DNA of 64,000 nucleotides from UBA6544 sp038131165 (lineage in GTDB: Bacteria; Pseudomonadota; Alphaproteobacteria; UBA8366), in assembly GCA_038131165.1 (NCBI GenBank), contig JAYPOZ010000004.1, positions 1 through 64,000 of the forward strand. Direction: 5' to 3'. The first letter of the stretch is position 1. Every line of letters begins with the position of its first letter. The notes beneath the pieces are model-generated. The model did no database searches and was not told where the DNA came from. It was given only the letters and a program-made list of their open reading frames with translations. The translations under genes were made by a program, and so were the position numbers. This document shows positions 9,180 through 17,609 of the stretch, piece by piece.

Positions 9180-10553
9180 ATGGTCGAACACAAAGCTCTC
9201 TCGAACGAAGCCGCGCTGAAAGCCGCCGGCAACGATCACATCCTGATGCACGGCTCGCCCTTCCATGCGCTGGCCAATGACGCGGGCAAGAAAATCCTGG
9301 TCGAGGGCAAGGGCGTGATGGTCAAGGACATCGACGGCAACGAGTATATCGACGCCCTCGCCGGGCTGTGGCTGGTCAATGTCGGGCACGGCCGCCAGGA
9401 GATCGGCGACGCCATGGCGCGCCAGGCGGGCACGCTCGCCTATGCCAGCTCGACCCAGGCGACGACGATTCCGGCGATCCAGCTGGCGACCCGCCTTGCC
9501 GAGATCACGCCCGGCGATCAGACCACCGCTTTCTTCACCTCCGGCGGCTCCGAATCCGTCGAATCGGCGATCAAGATCGCCCGCCAGTACCACTACCACA
9601 AGGGCCAGCCGAAACGGCAGAAGGTGATCGGGCGGCGCGGCTCCTACCACGGCGGCACCTATGCGGCGATGAGCGTCAGCGGCACCCGGCAGGTGAGCGA
9701 CCCCTATCACAGCCCGTTCATGCCGGGAGTGCTGCACGCCTCGCCGCCGCATTGCTACCGCTGCGACTTCCGCGCCACCTATCCCGGCTGCGGCCTGCTC
9801 TGCGCCGACCAGATCGGCCAGCTGATCGAGTACGAGCACCCCGAGACCGTCGCCGCGGTGATCGCCGAGCCGATCTCCGCCTCGAACGGCATCGTCGTGC
9901 CGCCGGAGGGCTACTGGCCGCGCCTGCGCGAAATCTGCGACAAGCACGGCGTGCTGCTGATCACGGACGAGGTGATCAACGGCTTCGGGCGCACCGGCAA
10001 GATGTTCGCCTCCAACCACTGGGATCTGGTCGGCGATATCATGACCATGGCCAAGGGCCTCTCCAGCGGCTACGCGCCGATCGGCGGCGTGATGTGCCGC
10101 CCGCACGTGATGGAAGCCTTCGAGGGCGACAACAAGCTCTCGCACCTGCTGACCTATGGCGGCCACGCGGTCGCCTGCGCGGCGGCACTCGCCAATCTCG
10201 ACATCATCGAGGGCGAAGGCCTGGTCGAGAATTCGGCCAGGATGGGCGCCCGCCTGCTCAAGGGACTTGAAGAGTTGCGCCGCCATCCGACCGTGGGCGA
10301 CGTGCGCGGCCTCGGCCTGATCGCCGGCGTCGAGATCGTCCGGGACAAAGGGACGAAGGAGAAATTCGCCGAGAGCGGCGCCGAGATCAAGGCGCTCTCG
10401 GACGGGTTGCACGACCGCAAGCTGTTGACCCGCGCGGCCTCGGTCATCAACCTGTCGCCGCCGCTCTGCATCACCGAGGGCGAGGTCGACCGCATCGTCG
10501 AGATCGTCGACGGCGCCATCGGCGACATGGAGAAGAAGTTCGGCTACGCGTGA
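9180..10553 (+). CDS. aspartate aminotransferase family protein (class III, omega-transaminase type)
   Basis: A 457-residue class III PLP transaminase. The cofactor region FFTSGGSESVESAIKIARQY (about residue 120), LLITDEVINGFGRTGKMFA (about residue 260) and the Schiff-base lysine Lys292 in TMAKGLSSGYAPIGG are all present. An unusual cysteine group, HCYRCDFRATYPGCGLLCA (about residue 188), could be structural or bind metal; similar clusters occur in some omega-transaminases. It lies in the run dimethylformamidase-like enzyme, transaminase, luciferase-like monooxygenase with gaps of 18 and 25 nt, and so is probably one operon for uptake of nitrogen from an amine or amide. Its amino donor cannot be told. 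Confidence 0.87.
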   Translation: MVEHKALSNEAALKAAGNDHILMHGSPFHALANDAGKKILVEGKGVMVKDIDGNEYIDALAGLWLVNVGHGRQEIGDAMARQAGTLAYASSTQATTIPAIQLATRLAEITPGDQTTAFFTSGGSESVESAIKIARQYHYHKGQPKRQKVIGRRGSYHGGTYAAMSVSGTRQVSDPYHSPFMPGVLHASPPHCYRCDFRATYPGCGLLCADQIGQLIEYEHPETVAAVIAEPISASNGIVVPPEGYWPRLREICDKHGVLLITDEVINGFGRTGKMFASNHWDLVGDIMTMAKGLSSGYAPIGGVMCRPHVMEAFEGDNKLSHLLTYGGHAVACAAALANLDIIEGEGLVENSARMGARLLKGLEELRRHPTVGDVRGLGLIAGVEIVRDKGTKEKFAESGAEIKALSDGLHDRKLLTRAASVINLSPPLCITEGEVDRIVEIVDGAIGDMEKKFGYA

Positions 10554-10578
10554 GGCAACCCGAGAAAGGGGAAAACCC

Positions 10579-11607
10579 GTGAAATTCGGCGTCCTGCAAT
10601 TCTTCAGCTGGCCCGGCCGGCGCAACACCCTGGAAGTGGTCTACGACCGCGCCTTCGAGCGCATGCGGATGATGGACGAAAGCGGCTACGACGCGGTCTG
10701 GCTGGCTGAGCATCATTTCAGCACCTACAGCGTCTGCCCCTCGGTGCATATGATGGGGACCCACATCGCCGCGCACACCAAGAACATCCGCATCGGCACC
10801 GCCGTCTCGCTCGCCTCCTTCTATCACCCGCTGCGCCTGGCGGAGGAGGTGGCACTGCTCGACCAGCTTTCGGGCGGGCGGGTCAATTGGGGCGCCGGGC
10901 GCGGCTTCGATCCGACGGAGCACCGCCTCTTCGGGGTCGAGCCGAAGGAGAGCTACGCCCGCTTTCGCGAAGCCGTGGACATCGTGCTGACGGCCTGGGG
11001 GCACGACAAGTTCTCCTACGAGGGCGAGTTCTGGCATTTCGACGATGTCGAGGTGCTGCCGAAACCGCGCCAGGACCCGATGCCGGTCTGGATCGCCGCC
11101 TCTTCGGAGAACGCGCTCGACTGGGCGGGCGAACAGGGCTTCTCGATTATGATGGACCCGCACGCGACCCACGCGGAGATCGCCGGCAAGCGCAAGCACT
11201 ACGAAGGCAAGCTGGCGGCGGCGGGGCATCCGGTCGGCGGCCGCGACATTCCAATGGCCCGCACCCTGGCGATGGGCGACACCCAGAGCGAGGCGACCGA
11301 GGTCGGGCGGCGGGGGGCGGAGTTCATGTTCGGCTCCTATCTGCGCAAGAAGGAGAACATCTACGGCACCGACGCGGGCGGCGAGAAATCGATCCAGATG
11401 GACGCGATCAACAAGACCATCCGCGACGGCGGCGACCCGGTCGCGAAATATGTCGACGAGGTCGCGATCTGCGGCGATCCGGCGAAGGTCATCGACGATT
11501 TGCAGGAGATGCAGGAGACCCTGCCGTTGGAATACCTGATGGTGGCGCCGCTGAGCCACAAATCGCTCGTCACCTTCACCGAGAAGGTGATGCCGAAGTT
11601 CCTCTAG
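10579..11607 (+). CDS. LLM class flavin-dependent oxidoreductase
   Basis: A 342-residue bacterial-luciferase-like TIM barrel. It begins MKFGVLQFFSWPGRRN and shows YDAVWLAEHHFSTYSV (about residue 35), IRIGTAVSLASFYHPLRLAEEVALLD (about 75-100) and GRVNWGAGRGFDPTEH, the usual flavin-binding landmarks of luciferase-like monooxygenases. Members use FMNH2 and O2 to oxidise sulfonates, amines, aldehydes or alkanes. A GAAAGGGG box precedes the ATG. As the third gene of the dimethylformamidase-like operon it may oxidise the amine or acyl product, but substrate choice cannot be deduced. Confidence 0.88.
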   Translation: MKFGVLQFFSWPGRRNTLEVVYDRAFERMRMMDESGYDAVWLAEHHFSTYSVCPSVHMMGTHIAAHTKNIRIGTAVSLASFYHPLRLAEEVALLDQLSGGRVNWGAGRGFDPTEHRLFGVEPKESYARFREAVDIVLTAWGHDKFSYEGEFWHFDDVEVLPKPRQDPMPVWIAASSENALDWAGEQGFSIMMDPHATHAEIAGKRKHYEGKLAAAGHPVGGRDIPMARTLAMGDTQSEATEVGRRGAEFMFGSYLRKKENIYGTDAGGEKSIQMDAINKTIRDGGDPVAKYVDEVAICGDPAKVIDDLQEMQETLPLEYLMVAPLSHKSLVTFTEKVMPKFL

Positions 11608-12082
11608 GCGTTGGTGGCGACGCCGTCGCGCGGGCGATCGCGCGATAGAGACGGTCTGTATTTGCATTAGCAAAAATCGCGGATCGACCCCATGCGCCCG
11701 CGAGGAGCGGTAATAGCCTACCGCCGATCCGCCCGAGCGGTCTGCGCGGCGCGCGCGGGCGGTGAGATACATCGATTCACGTGTCAAAGAACGGGGCAGG
11801 CACCCTAACACAAAATAGACAAAATGTCGCTATAAAATTGGCAGTCTTCGACGGACGACTCCCTTGCGATGCGGCGGAATATCGGCCCAGAGTGCGGCAA
11901 AGGCTAATTTCGTCTCCGGGAAGGAAATTCCCGGAAAGAAATCCTGATCTGTTGGCCACCCCGTTAACGGATCGTTAGCCTTTAATCCATTACATTAGAA
12001 GTTGCGGATTTCGAGGGGCATGAGATCAAAGCCGAACGGGGGGCGTTGCGGCCTTTCCCGTGCCGGGCCGGGGAAAACAAGA
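11608..12082 (+). other. 475-bp intergenic region before the tad genes
   Basis: No gene is supported here; the reading frames present are shadows or low-quality. The left half is GC-rich, the right half AT-richer. A 7-bp hairpin (CCGGGAA, loop GGAAA, TTCCCGG) lies at 11916-11934 but lacks a T run. A palindrome CCGTTAACGG at 11961-11970 belongs to a CtrA-like site. This segment presumably contains the terminator of the amide operon and the promoter of the tad pair, though neither has a clear consensus. Confidence 0.5.
11964..11978 (+). promoter_or_regulatory. candidate CtrA-type site TTAA-N7-TTAG
   Basis: TTAA at 11964-11967 and TTAG at 11975-11978 are separated by exactly 7 nt, one base off the TTAA-N7-TTAA box bound by the alphaproteobacterial response regulator CtrA. 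It lies 105 bp before the TadE start, where a promoter is expected; pilus genes are a known CtrA target in related bacteria. A single degenerate match can occur by chance. Confidence 0.35.
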
Positions 12083-12544
12083 ATGAAAAAATCGAACCTG
12101 ACCGCGCGCAAGAGCCGGCTTCGGGAGTTTCTAAAAGATCGGAACGGAGTCGGTGTCGTCGAATTCGCGATCCTCGTGCCCGTCGTCCTGGCGATCCTGT
12201 TCGCGATCATCGAGTTCGGCTCGATCATGTATACGCGACAGCAAATGCTGTACGCCGCCCGCGAGGCTGCCCGCAGCTATGCCATCGGCCAGACCGCCGC
12301 CGCCGAAACCAAACAGATTGCATACAAGCGACTGGAAATCGACACCGGCAGCATCGCCGAGGAAGACATCAAGTTCACCGTGACGGTCACCGAGCCGAGC
12401 GGCGATGTCGGCGATGTGAAAGTCAACATCAAGATACCGATGGCCGCCGCGGCCATCATCAACCCGCTCGGTGAGATCGTCAGCGGCGACCTCGACATCA
12501 ACGCCGTCATGCTGATGGAGCGTCCGCCGAAAATCGAGAATTGA
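12083..12544 (+). CDS. TadE/TadG family pilus assembly protein
   Basis: A 153-residue pseudopilin-like protein. After a short basic N-terminus comes the TadE core NGVGVVEFAILVPVVLAIL (about residues 23-41), with the conserved Glu of the prepilin-like helix, followed by FGSIMYTRQQMLYAAREAARSYA. Such proteins are minor pilins of Flp/Tad pili, processed by TadV and placed in the cell envelope. The ATG at 12083 is used; upstream in-frame starts give a basic, low-quality extension. The next gene starts 2 nt after the stop. The rest of the tad secretion machine is not in the window. Confidence 0.82.
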   Translation: MKKSNLTARKSRLREFLKDRNGVGVVEFAILVPVVLAILFAIIEFGSIMYTRQQMLYAAREAARSYAIGQTAAAETKQIAYKRLEIDTGSIAEEDIKFTVTVTEPSGDVGDVKVNIKIPMAAAAIINPLGEIVSGDLDINAVMLMERPPKIEN

Positions 12545-12546
12545 TA

Positions 12547-13884
12547 ATGCGCCTCCTCCAGACATCCCCAAACCTTCGACCCCGGATTTCGGCCATGTCC
12601 ATTCTCAGTGATTTCAAAGCGTGTATGCGCGACCGGCGCGGCGCCGTCGGATTGTTCTTCGTCCTGTCCCTGCCGTTCATGCTGCTTGTCGGCGCGATCG
12701 CCGTGGATATCGGCTATTTGTGGTCGATTCAGGCGCAGCTCCAGGGAACGGCGGATGCGGCGGCCCTCGCCGGCGGCTCCAAAATCGAAGATCCCGGTGC
12801 GGCGAAATCCCTTGCGACGACCTATGCGCAGAAGAACATGCCGTCGGCCACCTATGGACAGGTCGTTACCGCCAATACGGTGGTCATCGGCAGGTGGGAC
12901 ATGGAATCACAGGTCTTTGTCCCGAACGAAAAACCCGCAAACGCGATCAAGGTCACGGCGACGATGTCGGCGGCCGGCGGGAACCCGGCAAAGCTTTTCT
13001 TCGCGCAGGCTGTCGGCATTAAGGCCGCCGACGTGAGCGCCAGCTCGATCGCCTATGTCGAGGCGCAGGGCGGCTTTTGTATCCTCGGCCTCGATCCCGG
13101 CGCGTCGAAGACCGTTGAATTCAGCGGAAACTCGACCGTCGATCTGAAATGCGGCGTTGCCTCGAACTCGAGCACGTCCGACGCCGTCGCGGTGATCGGC
13201 AGCGCGACTGTCGCGGCGCCTTCCGTGTCGATGGTCGGAGACATCAACGTGCAGGGTGCCGCCCGGCTGGACAGCGATACGATCATCCCGAAATCCCCGC
13301 CGGTGGCCGATCCTTACGCCGGACTCGCGGTTCCCTCGATCTACGGCTGCGACTACACTAATCATACCGCGAAGAAAGTGGTCACGCTCTACCCGGGCGT
13401 CTATTGCGGCGGTTTGACGGTCAACGCCAAAGCAAACGTATCGTTCGAGCCGGGCGTCTACATTATCGACAATGGCGACCTTCGGATTAACGGCAATTCC
13501 GAACTTCATGGCAGCGGCGTGACCTTTATTCTCACCAGCAGCAACAACAGTGCTTACGGCACCCTGACCTTGAACGGCGGCGCCGAGATTGCCCTTTCCG
13601 CGCCGTCCGAAGGCGACCTGGCGGGCGTCCTGTTCTTTCAGGACCGGGCGGCGCCGGCCGGCGGAAAGAACAAGATCAACGGCGGCGCGGAGATAGAATT
13701 CAAAGGGCTGCTGTACTTTCCCTCGCAGGCGCTTGAATTCACCGGGGGCGCGGAGGCGGACAACGGCTGCACGCATATCATCGCGGAGACGGTGAAAATC
13801 TCGGGCAACGCCAATCTGGAAAACAATTGCGAGGATACTGGCCTGAAACCGCTCGGCGGCAAGGCGATAAGCCTCGTCGGCTGA
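12547..13884 (+). CDS. TadG-related pilus assembly protein with repeat-rich C-terminal half
   Basis: A 445-residue protein. The N-terminus has DRRGAVGLFFVLSLPFMLL (about residues 29-47), the TadG-type transmembrane segment, followed by AVDIGYLWSIQAQLQGTADAAALAGGS, typical of the TadG/DUF2134 group. The C-terminal half (about residues 180-430) is full of Asn, Gly, Ser and short beta-strand repeats (LTVNAKANVSFEPGVYII, LRINGNSELHGSG, LTLNGGAEIALS), suggesting a right-handed beta-helix. It lacks an obvious von Willebrand A domain. It is probably anchored in the inner membrane with its main part in the periplasm. An internal ATG at 12595 is an alternative start. Confidence 0.75.
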   Translation: MRLLQTSPNLRPRISAMSILSDFKACMRDRRGAVGLFFVLSLPFMLLVGAIAVDIGYLWSIQAQLQGTADAAALAGGSKIEDPGAAKSLATTYAQKNMPSATYGQVVTANTVVIGRWDMESQVFVPNEKPANAIKVTATMSAAGGNPAKLFFAQAVGIKAADVSASSIAYVEAQGGFCILGLDPGASKTVEFSGNSTVDLKCGVASNSSTSDAVAVIGSATVAAPSVSMVGDINVQGAARLDSDTIIPKSPPVADPYAGLAVPSIYGCDYTNHTAKKVVTLYPGVYCGGLTVNAKANVSFEPGVYIIDNGDLRINGNSELHGSGVTFILTSSNNSAYGTLTLNGGAEIALSAPSEGDLAGVLFFQDRAAPAGGKNKINGGAEIEFKGLLYFPSQALEFTGGAEADNGCTHIIAETVKISGNANLENNCEDTGLKPLGGKAISLVG

Positions 13885-13925
13885 TTGTATCTCTGCCGTA
13901 TTCGGCCCGGAGCCGTCCGGGAGCG

Positions 13926-13951
13926 GCGGCGGGGGGCGAAAGCCCCGCCGC
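13926..13951. terminator. GC-rich hairpin between convergent genes
   Basis: A 9-bp perfect stem (GCGGCGGGG and CCCCGCCGC) with an 8-nt loop lies between the TadG-like gene and the oppositely oriented HpaI-type gene, followed on the plus side by GCCTTTC. The position and stability suit a bidirectional transcription stop, but there is no long T run. Confidence 0.5.
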
Positions 13952-13983
13952 GCCTTTCCCGCTGCCCGCGGTCCGTCCGTCCG

Positions 13984-14751
13984 TCAGTCCATCTTCGCCT
14001 TCAGCGCGTCGAGCTGCAGGCGGGCGCCGGCGATCATGCAGTGGAGGTCGGAGGTCAGCATCACCATGTCGAAGCCGCGCTTCAGCGCGCCCGCCGCGAA
14101 ATCGGCGCCCGCGCAGTGCATGACGGCCTTGATGCCGTGCTTGTGCGCGGCGTCGCGGATCTTGTCGCAGGTGGCGAGATGGGTCTCGTCCGGGTTATCG
14201 GCGCGCGGCGCCATGCCCAGGGCGTAGGACAGGTCGGCGGGCCCGATATAGACGGCGTCGAGACCGGGCGTGGCGCAGATCGCGTCGAGATTGGCGAGGC
14301 CTTCCTGGGTCTCGATCATCGCCATCACGATGATCTCGTCGTTCGCGTGGGCCGCATAATCGGCGCCGCCGTAATGCAGGGCGCGCACTGGCCCCGAGGA
14401 ACGCATGCCGACCGGCATGTAGCGGCACGCCGCCACCGCCTTCGCGGCTTCCTCCGCCGTGTTGACCAGCGGCACGATGATGCCGTAGGCGCCGAGGTCC
14501 AGCGCCTTCATGATCGCCGCCGGGTCGTTCCACGCGACGCGCACGAAGGGGGTCGTCTCGGTCTGCGAAATCGCCTGCAGCATGGGCAGCACGTCGGCCA
14601 GTTCGGACGTGCCGTGCTGCAGGTCGACGCAGAGCGCGTCGAAGCCCTGACGCGCCATGACTTCGGCGCTGAACCCGTGGGAAATGGAGAGCCAACCCAG
14701 GGTCGCGGTTTTGCCGTCGCGCCACATTTGTTTGATCTTGTTCGGTCGCAT
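13984..14751 (-). CDS. HpcH/HpaI aldolase/citrate lyase family protein
   Basis: A 255-residue class II pyruvate aldolase of the HpcH/HpaI family. Landmarks are GFDALCVDLQHG (about residue 36), the VRVAWNDPAAIMKALDLGAYGIIVPLV segment with its catalytic Arg/Asp region (70-95), the VMAMIETQEGLANLD strand (metal-binding Glu, about 143) and YIGPADLSYALG (Asp ligand, about 168). Such enzymes cleave 4-hydroxy-2-oxo acids to pyruvate and an aldehyde. The ATG is preceded by GAAGG. The gene stands alone, divergent from the aldo/keto reductase. The aldehyde partner is unknown. Confidence 0.88.
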   Translation of the reverse strand: MRPNKIKQMWRDGKTATLGWLSISHGFSAEVMARQGFDALCVDLQHGTSELADVLPMLQAISQTETTPFVRVAWNDPAAIMKALDLGAYGIIVPLVNTAEEAAKAVAACRYMPVGMRSSGPVRALHYGGADYAAHANDEIIVMAMIETQEGLANLDAICATPGLDAVYIGPADLSYALGMAPRADNPDETHLATCDKIRDAAHKHGIKAVMHCAGADFAAGALKRGFDMVMLTSDLHCMIAGARLQLDALKAKMD

Positions 14752-14765
14752 GGTGATACCTTCGG

Positions 14766-14791
14766 TGTTGTTCTTTTCGATGTTGTTCTTT
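14766..14791. repeat. two tandem 11-bp repeats upstream of the HpaI-type gene
   Basis: TGTTGTTCTTT occurs at 14766-14776 and again at 14781-14791, a period of 15 bp, so the mRNA leader of the minus-strand gene would carry AAAGAACAACA twice. The remaining 14792-15088 between the divergent genes shows no gene and no clear promoter consensus. Confidence 0.55.
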
Positions 14792-15088
14792 GTCGTGCGG
14801 AGCGGGGCCGATGACGCCCGGTACAGCGCGCCAAGGGACAGCGTTCGGAAGGACGGCGCGCGGTGGAACGCCCGCCGGTGTCGACAACCTGCCCTTTTAT
14901 GGAGGATCGGTCGAGACTAAACGATAGGGGCGCGCGGTCTCGCGACAAGGCGGTGGAGCGCGCCAAGTGTTGATTGTGCGTTGGCCCCCTGTTGATCGGG
15001 CGGGCGCGGCGGCTAAGATCACTCGGGAATGCGGCGCCGGGCGCCGGAGACGGAGCGCGCCGGGAATGGGGATCGAACGGGGACGGCA

Positions 15089-16051
15089 ATGGAATATACC
15101 ACGCTTGGAAAGACCGGCCTGCGGGTCGGCGTCGCCGGATTGGGCTGTGGCGGCGGCAGCCGTCTCGGCATGGCGCGGGGCTTGCCGCGTTTGGAATCGG
15201 TCCGCCTCGTCCGGGTCGCCATGGACCTCGGCGTCAACTACCTGGACACCGCCGCCGTCTACGGCACGGAGAGCATCGTCGGCGAGGCCATCAAGCCGGT
15301 GCCGCGCGACCAGGTCCACGTCGCCACCAAGGCGTCGATTCGGAACGGCATGGAGCTGATCCCAGTCGCGGACGTCGTCGCCAGCCTGGAGAACTCGCTT
15401 CGCGAACTCGATACCGATTACGTCGATATCTTTCAGTTCCACGCGGTGCCGCCGGCGCTCTACGACCGGATTCGCGAGGAATACGCGCCGGCCCTGCTGC
15501 GCGAGAAGGAAAAAGGCAAGCTGCGCCATCTCGGTCTCACGGAGACGCCGCCCAACGACCCGGCGGGCGAGATGCTGATCCGCGCCTCGCAGGACCCGGT
15601 CTGGGAAGTCGTCATGCTCGGCTTTCACATGATGCATCAGGTGGCGCGCCGGAACTGTTTTCCGGGCACGATGAAACACGGCATCGGCACGGTCCTGATG
15701 TTCGTGGTGCGCAGCATTTTCAGCATTCCGGGCCGCCTGGAGGAGACCCTGGCCGCGCTCGCCGCCGAAAAGAAAGTGCCCGACTGGCTCGGCACGTCCG
15801 ACAATCCGCTCGGCTTTCTGATCCATGAAGGCGGGGCGTCGAGCGTCATCGATGCGGCTTACCGGTATGCCCGCCACGAGCCGGGCGCGGACGTGGTCCT
15901 CTTCGGCAGCGGTGTCGAGGAGCACATCCGCACCAATATCGGCTCCATCCTGCGGCCGCCGCTGCCGGCCGAGGACGTGGCCCGGCTCAAGGAGCTTTTC
16001 GGGCATCTCGAAGGCGTCGGCCTGGACCTGCCGGAGCCGCGCAAGACCTGA
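15089..16051 (+). CDS. aldo/keto reductase
   Basis: A 320-residue NADPH-dependent reductase of the aldo/keto reductase superfamily. The catalytic tetrad is recognisable: Asp in VNYLDTAA (about residue 53), Tyr in AAVYG (about 58), Lys in VATKAS (about 82) and His in DIFQFHAV (about 115). The ATG at 15089 follows a GGGGA box; an upstream in-frame start at 15029 gives an arginine-rich non-conserved tail. It leads a run of three genes (reductase, RidA-like, DUF1028). The substrate is unknown. Confidence 0.88.
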   Translation: MEYTTLGKTGLRVGVAGLGCGGGSRLGMARGLPRLESVRLVRVAMDLGVNYLDTAAVYGTESIVGEAIKPVPRDQVHVATKASIRNGMELIPVADVVASLENSLRELDTDYVDIFQFHAVPPALYDRIREEYAPALLREKEKGKLRHLGLTETPPNDPAGEMLIRASQDPVWEVVMLGFHMMHQVARRNCFPGTMKHGIGTVLMFVVRSIFSIPGRLEETLAALAAEKKVPDWLGTSDNPLGFLIHEGGASSVIDAAYRYARHEPGADVVLFGSGVEEHIRTNIGSILRPPLPAEDVARLKELFGHLEGVGLDLPEPRKT

Positions 16052-16087
16052 CCGTCGAACCGCTGATTGGAACAAGGAAACCGTCCC

Positions 16088-16504
16088 GTGGAACACACCC
16101 GCATTCGCCGCTTCAATACCAAGGACACTTATCCGGAACAAAACCTCGACAACGATCTGTGCCAGGCGGTTGCCGCGCGCGGGACGATGGTCTTTCTGCG
16201 CGGCCAGTGCCCGCAGGAACTGGACGGCGGCAAGAATCTCGACAGCCACGATCCGGTCGAACAGACCCACAAGGTCATGCAGAACATCGCCCAGCTGATC
16301 GAGGAAGCGGGCGGCCGGATGGAGCATTTGGTCAAGGTCGTCGTCTACATCACCGACATCCGCCACCGCGAGGCGGTCTACCGGACGATGGGGCAATACA
16401 TCAAAGGCGTCTTCCCGGTCTCCACCGGATTGGTCGTCCAAGCCCTGGCGCGGCCGGAATGGCTCGTCGAGATCGACGCGACCGCCGTCATCCCTGACAA
16501 GTGA
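16088..16504 (+). CDS. RidA family protein
   Basis: A 138-residue member of the RidA/YjgF family, trimeric enamine/imine deaminases that also protect PLP enzymes. The C-terminal landmarks are present: VKVVVYITDIRHREAVYRTM (about 85), FPVSTGLVVQALARPEWLVEIDATAV, where the usual catalytic Arg position appears as Gln-Ala-Leu-Ala-Arg. The GTG start at 16088 is supported by an AAGGAAA box 8 nt upstream; a TTG at 16067 is less likely. It lies between an aldo/keto reductase and a DUF1028 gene, a combination often seen in amino-compound catabolism. Confidence 0.85.
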   Translation: MEHTRIRRFNTKDTYPEQNLDNDLCQAVAARGTMVFLRGQCPQELDGGKNLDSHDPVEQTHKVMQNIAQLIEEAGGRMEHLVKVVVYITDIRHREAVYRTMGQYIKGVFPVSTGLVVQALARPEWLVEIDATAVIPDK

Positions 16505-16517
16505 TCGGAGCGCCGCC

Positions 16518-17192
16518 ATGACCTTTTCCATCGTTGCCCGCTGCGCCGAGACCGGCATGTTCGGTGTCGCGGTCTCGTCCTCCTCCCCCGCCGTGGCAGC
16601 CCGCTGCGCCTATGCCGAGGCGGGCGTGGGCGCGGTCTCCAGCCAGAACGTCACCGACCCGACGCTGGGCCCCGGCGCGCTTGCCCTGATGAAGGAGGGG
16701 GCGAGTGCCGCGGAGGCCGTCGCGGCGCTGCGCGACTCCCGCCCGCATATGACCTACCGCCAGGTCCTGGCGGTCGACGCCAAGGGCGGCACGGCGATCC
16801 ATTCCGGCTCCCACGCGCTCGGCATTTGCGCCGAGGCGTCGCGCCCGAACGTCGCCTGTGCCGGCAACATGCTGGCCGGCCCGGATGTGGCGCAGGCCAT
16901 GGTCGATGCCTTCGAAGCCACCGCCGGCCCGCTCGGCGACCGCCTGATCGCGGTGATGCGGGCCGCCATCAAGGCGGGCGGCGAGGCCGGGCCGGTGCAC
17001 TCCGCCGGGCTGAAACTGGTGCGCGAGGTGGCCTGGCCGGTCGCCGACCTCCGCGTCGACTGGACGGAGGACGACCCGATCGAGGCCCTGGCCGCGGTGT
17101 GGGAGATCTACCGCCCGCAGCTCGACGATTACGTGACCCGGGCGCTCGACCCGTCCGCGGCGCCGAGCTACGGCGTGCCGGGCGACGAATAG
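16518..17192 (+). CDS. DUF1028 domain-containing protein
   Basis: A 224-residue protein that starts directly with the DUF1028 motif: MTFSIVARCAETGMFGVAVSSSSPAVAARC, later SQNVTDPTLGPGAL and GNMLAGPDV. DUF1028 is a family with an Ntn-hydrolase-like fold and unsettled function. Full-length versions may carry a C-terminal peptidoglycan-binding part, which is missing here. It begins 13 nt after RidA and is probably in the same operon. The last residues (VPGDE) reach the stop 66 nt before the ArsR gene. Confidence 0.85.
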   Translation: MTFSIVARCAETGMFGVAVSSSSPAVAARCAYAEAGVGAVSSQNVTDPTLGPGALALMKEGASAAEAVAALRDSRPHMTYRQVLAVDAKGGTAIHSGSHALGICAEASRPNVACAGNMLAGPDVAQAMVDAFEATAGPLGDRLIAVMRAAIKAGGEAGPVHSAGLKLVREVAWPVADLRVDWTEDDPIEALAAVWEIYRPQLDDYVTRALDPSAAPSYGVPGDE

Positions 17193-17203
17193 AAACAATA
17201 TTT

Positions 17204-17223
17204 CGATAATTTTAGAATTATCG
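17204..17223. promoter_or_regulatory. ArsR-type operator next to a promoter
   Basis: CGATAATT and AATTATCG form a perfect inverted repeat with a 4-nt centre (TTAG). Directly behind it are TTGCGT (17224-17229) and, 17 nt later, TATAAC (17247-17252), a plausible sigma-70 promoter whose start would fall on or beside the ATG at 17259. ArsR/SmtB repressors bind such AT-rich dyads at their own promoters, so this is the likely autoregulatory site. Confidence 0.65.
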
Positions 17224-17258
17224 TTGCGTTTGGTTTCTTATCCGTCTATAACCGCCGC

Positions 17259-17579
17259 ATGAACGAAGAAACCGCTGCATCGCGCATGGAAGCCCTCGGG
17301 CATTCGACGCGTCTTTCGATCTACCGCCTGCTGGTGAAGGCCGGCGACGACGGCCTGATCGTGGGCGACATCCAGAAGGCGCTCGACGTGCCGGCCTCGA
17401 CGCTCTCGCATCATCTGGCGAAATTGGCCCGGGTCGGGCTGGTGAGCCAGGGGCGGCGCGGGCGGGAGATTTATTGCAGCGTGGATTACGACGAAATGCG
17501 GGCGCTGATCGGCTTCCTCACCGAGGAATGCTGCACCGGGGTCTGCCTGGAACAGAGCGACGCGCAGGACGCGGCTTAG
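17259..17579 (+). CDS. ArsR/SmtB family transcriptional regulator
   Basis: A 106-residue winged-helix repressor. The N-terminus (RMEALGHSTRLSIYRLLVKAG), the recognition helix DVPASTLSHHLAKLARVGLV (about 46-65) and the wing SQGRRGREIYCSVD are typical of ArsR proteins. The C-terminus bears ECCTGVC (about 91-97), clustered thiols that could sense arsenite, copper or another soft metal. There is no ribosome site before the ATG, and the promoter spacing suggests a leaderless transcript. The permease gene follows after 30 nt and is its likely target. Confidence 0.88.
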   Translation: MNEETAASRMEALGHSTRLSIYRLLVKAGDDGLIVGDIQKALDVPASTLSHHLAKLARVGLVSQGRRGREIYCSVDYDEMRALIGFLTEECCTGVCLEQSDAQDAA

Positions 17580-17609
17580 CGTTTTGGCCTATAGCGACGG
17601 AGAGCGACA

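Noticed and set aside
8472..10628. A 718-residue open frame on the minus strand
   Set aside because: It covers the dimethylformamidase-like gene end and the whole transaminase gene in antisense. Composition is typical of a shadow frame.
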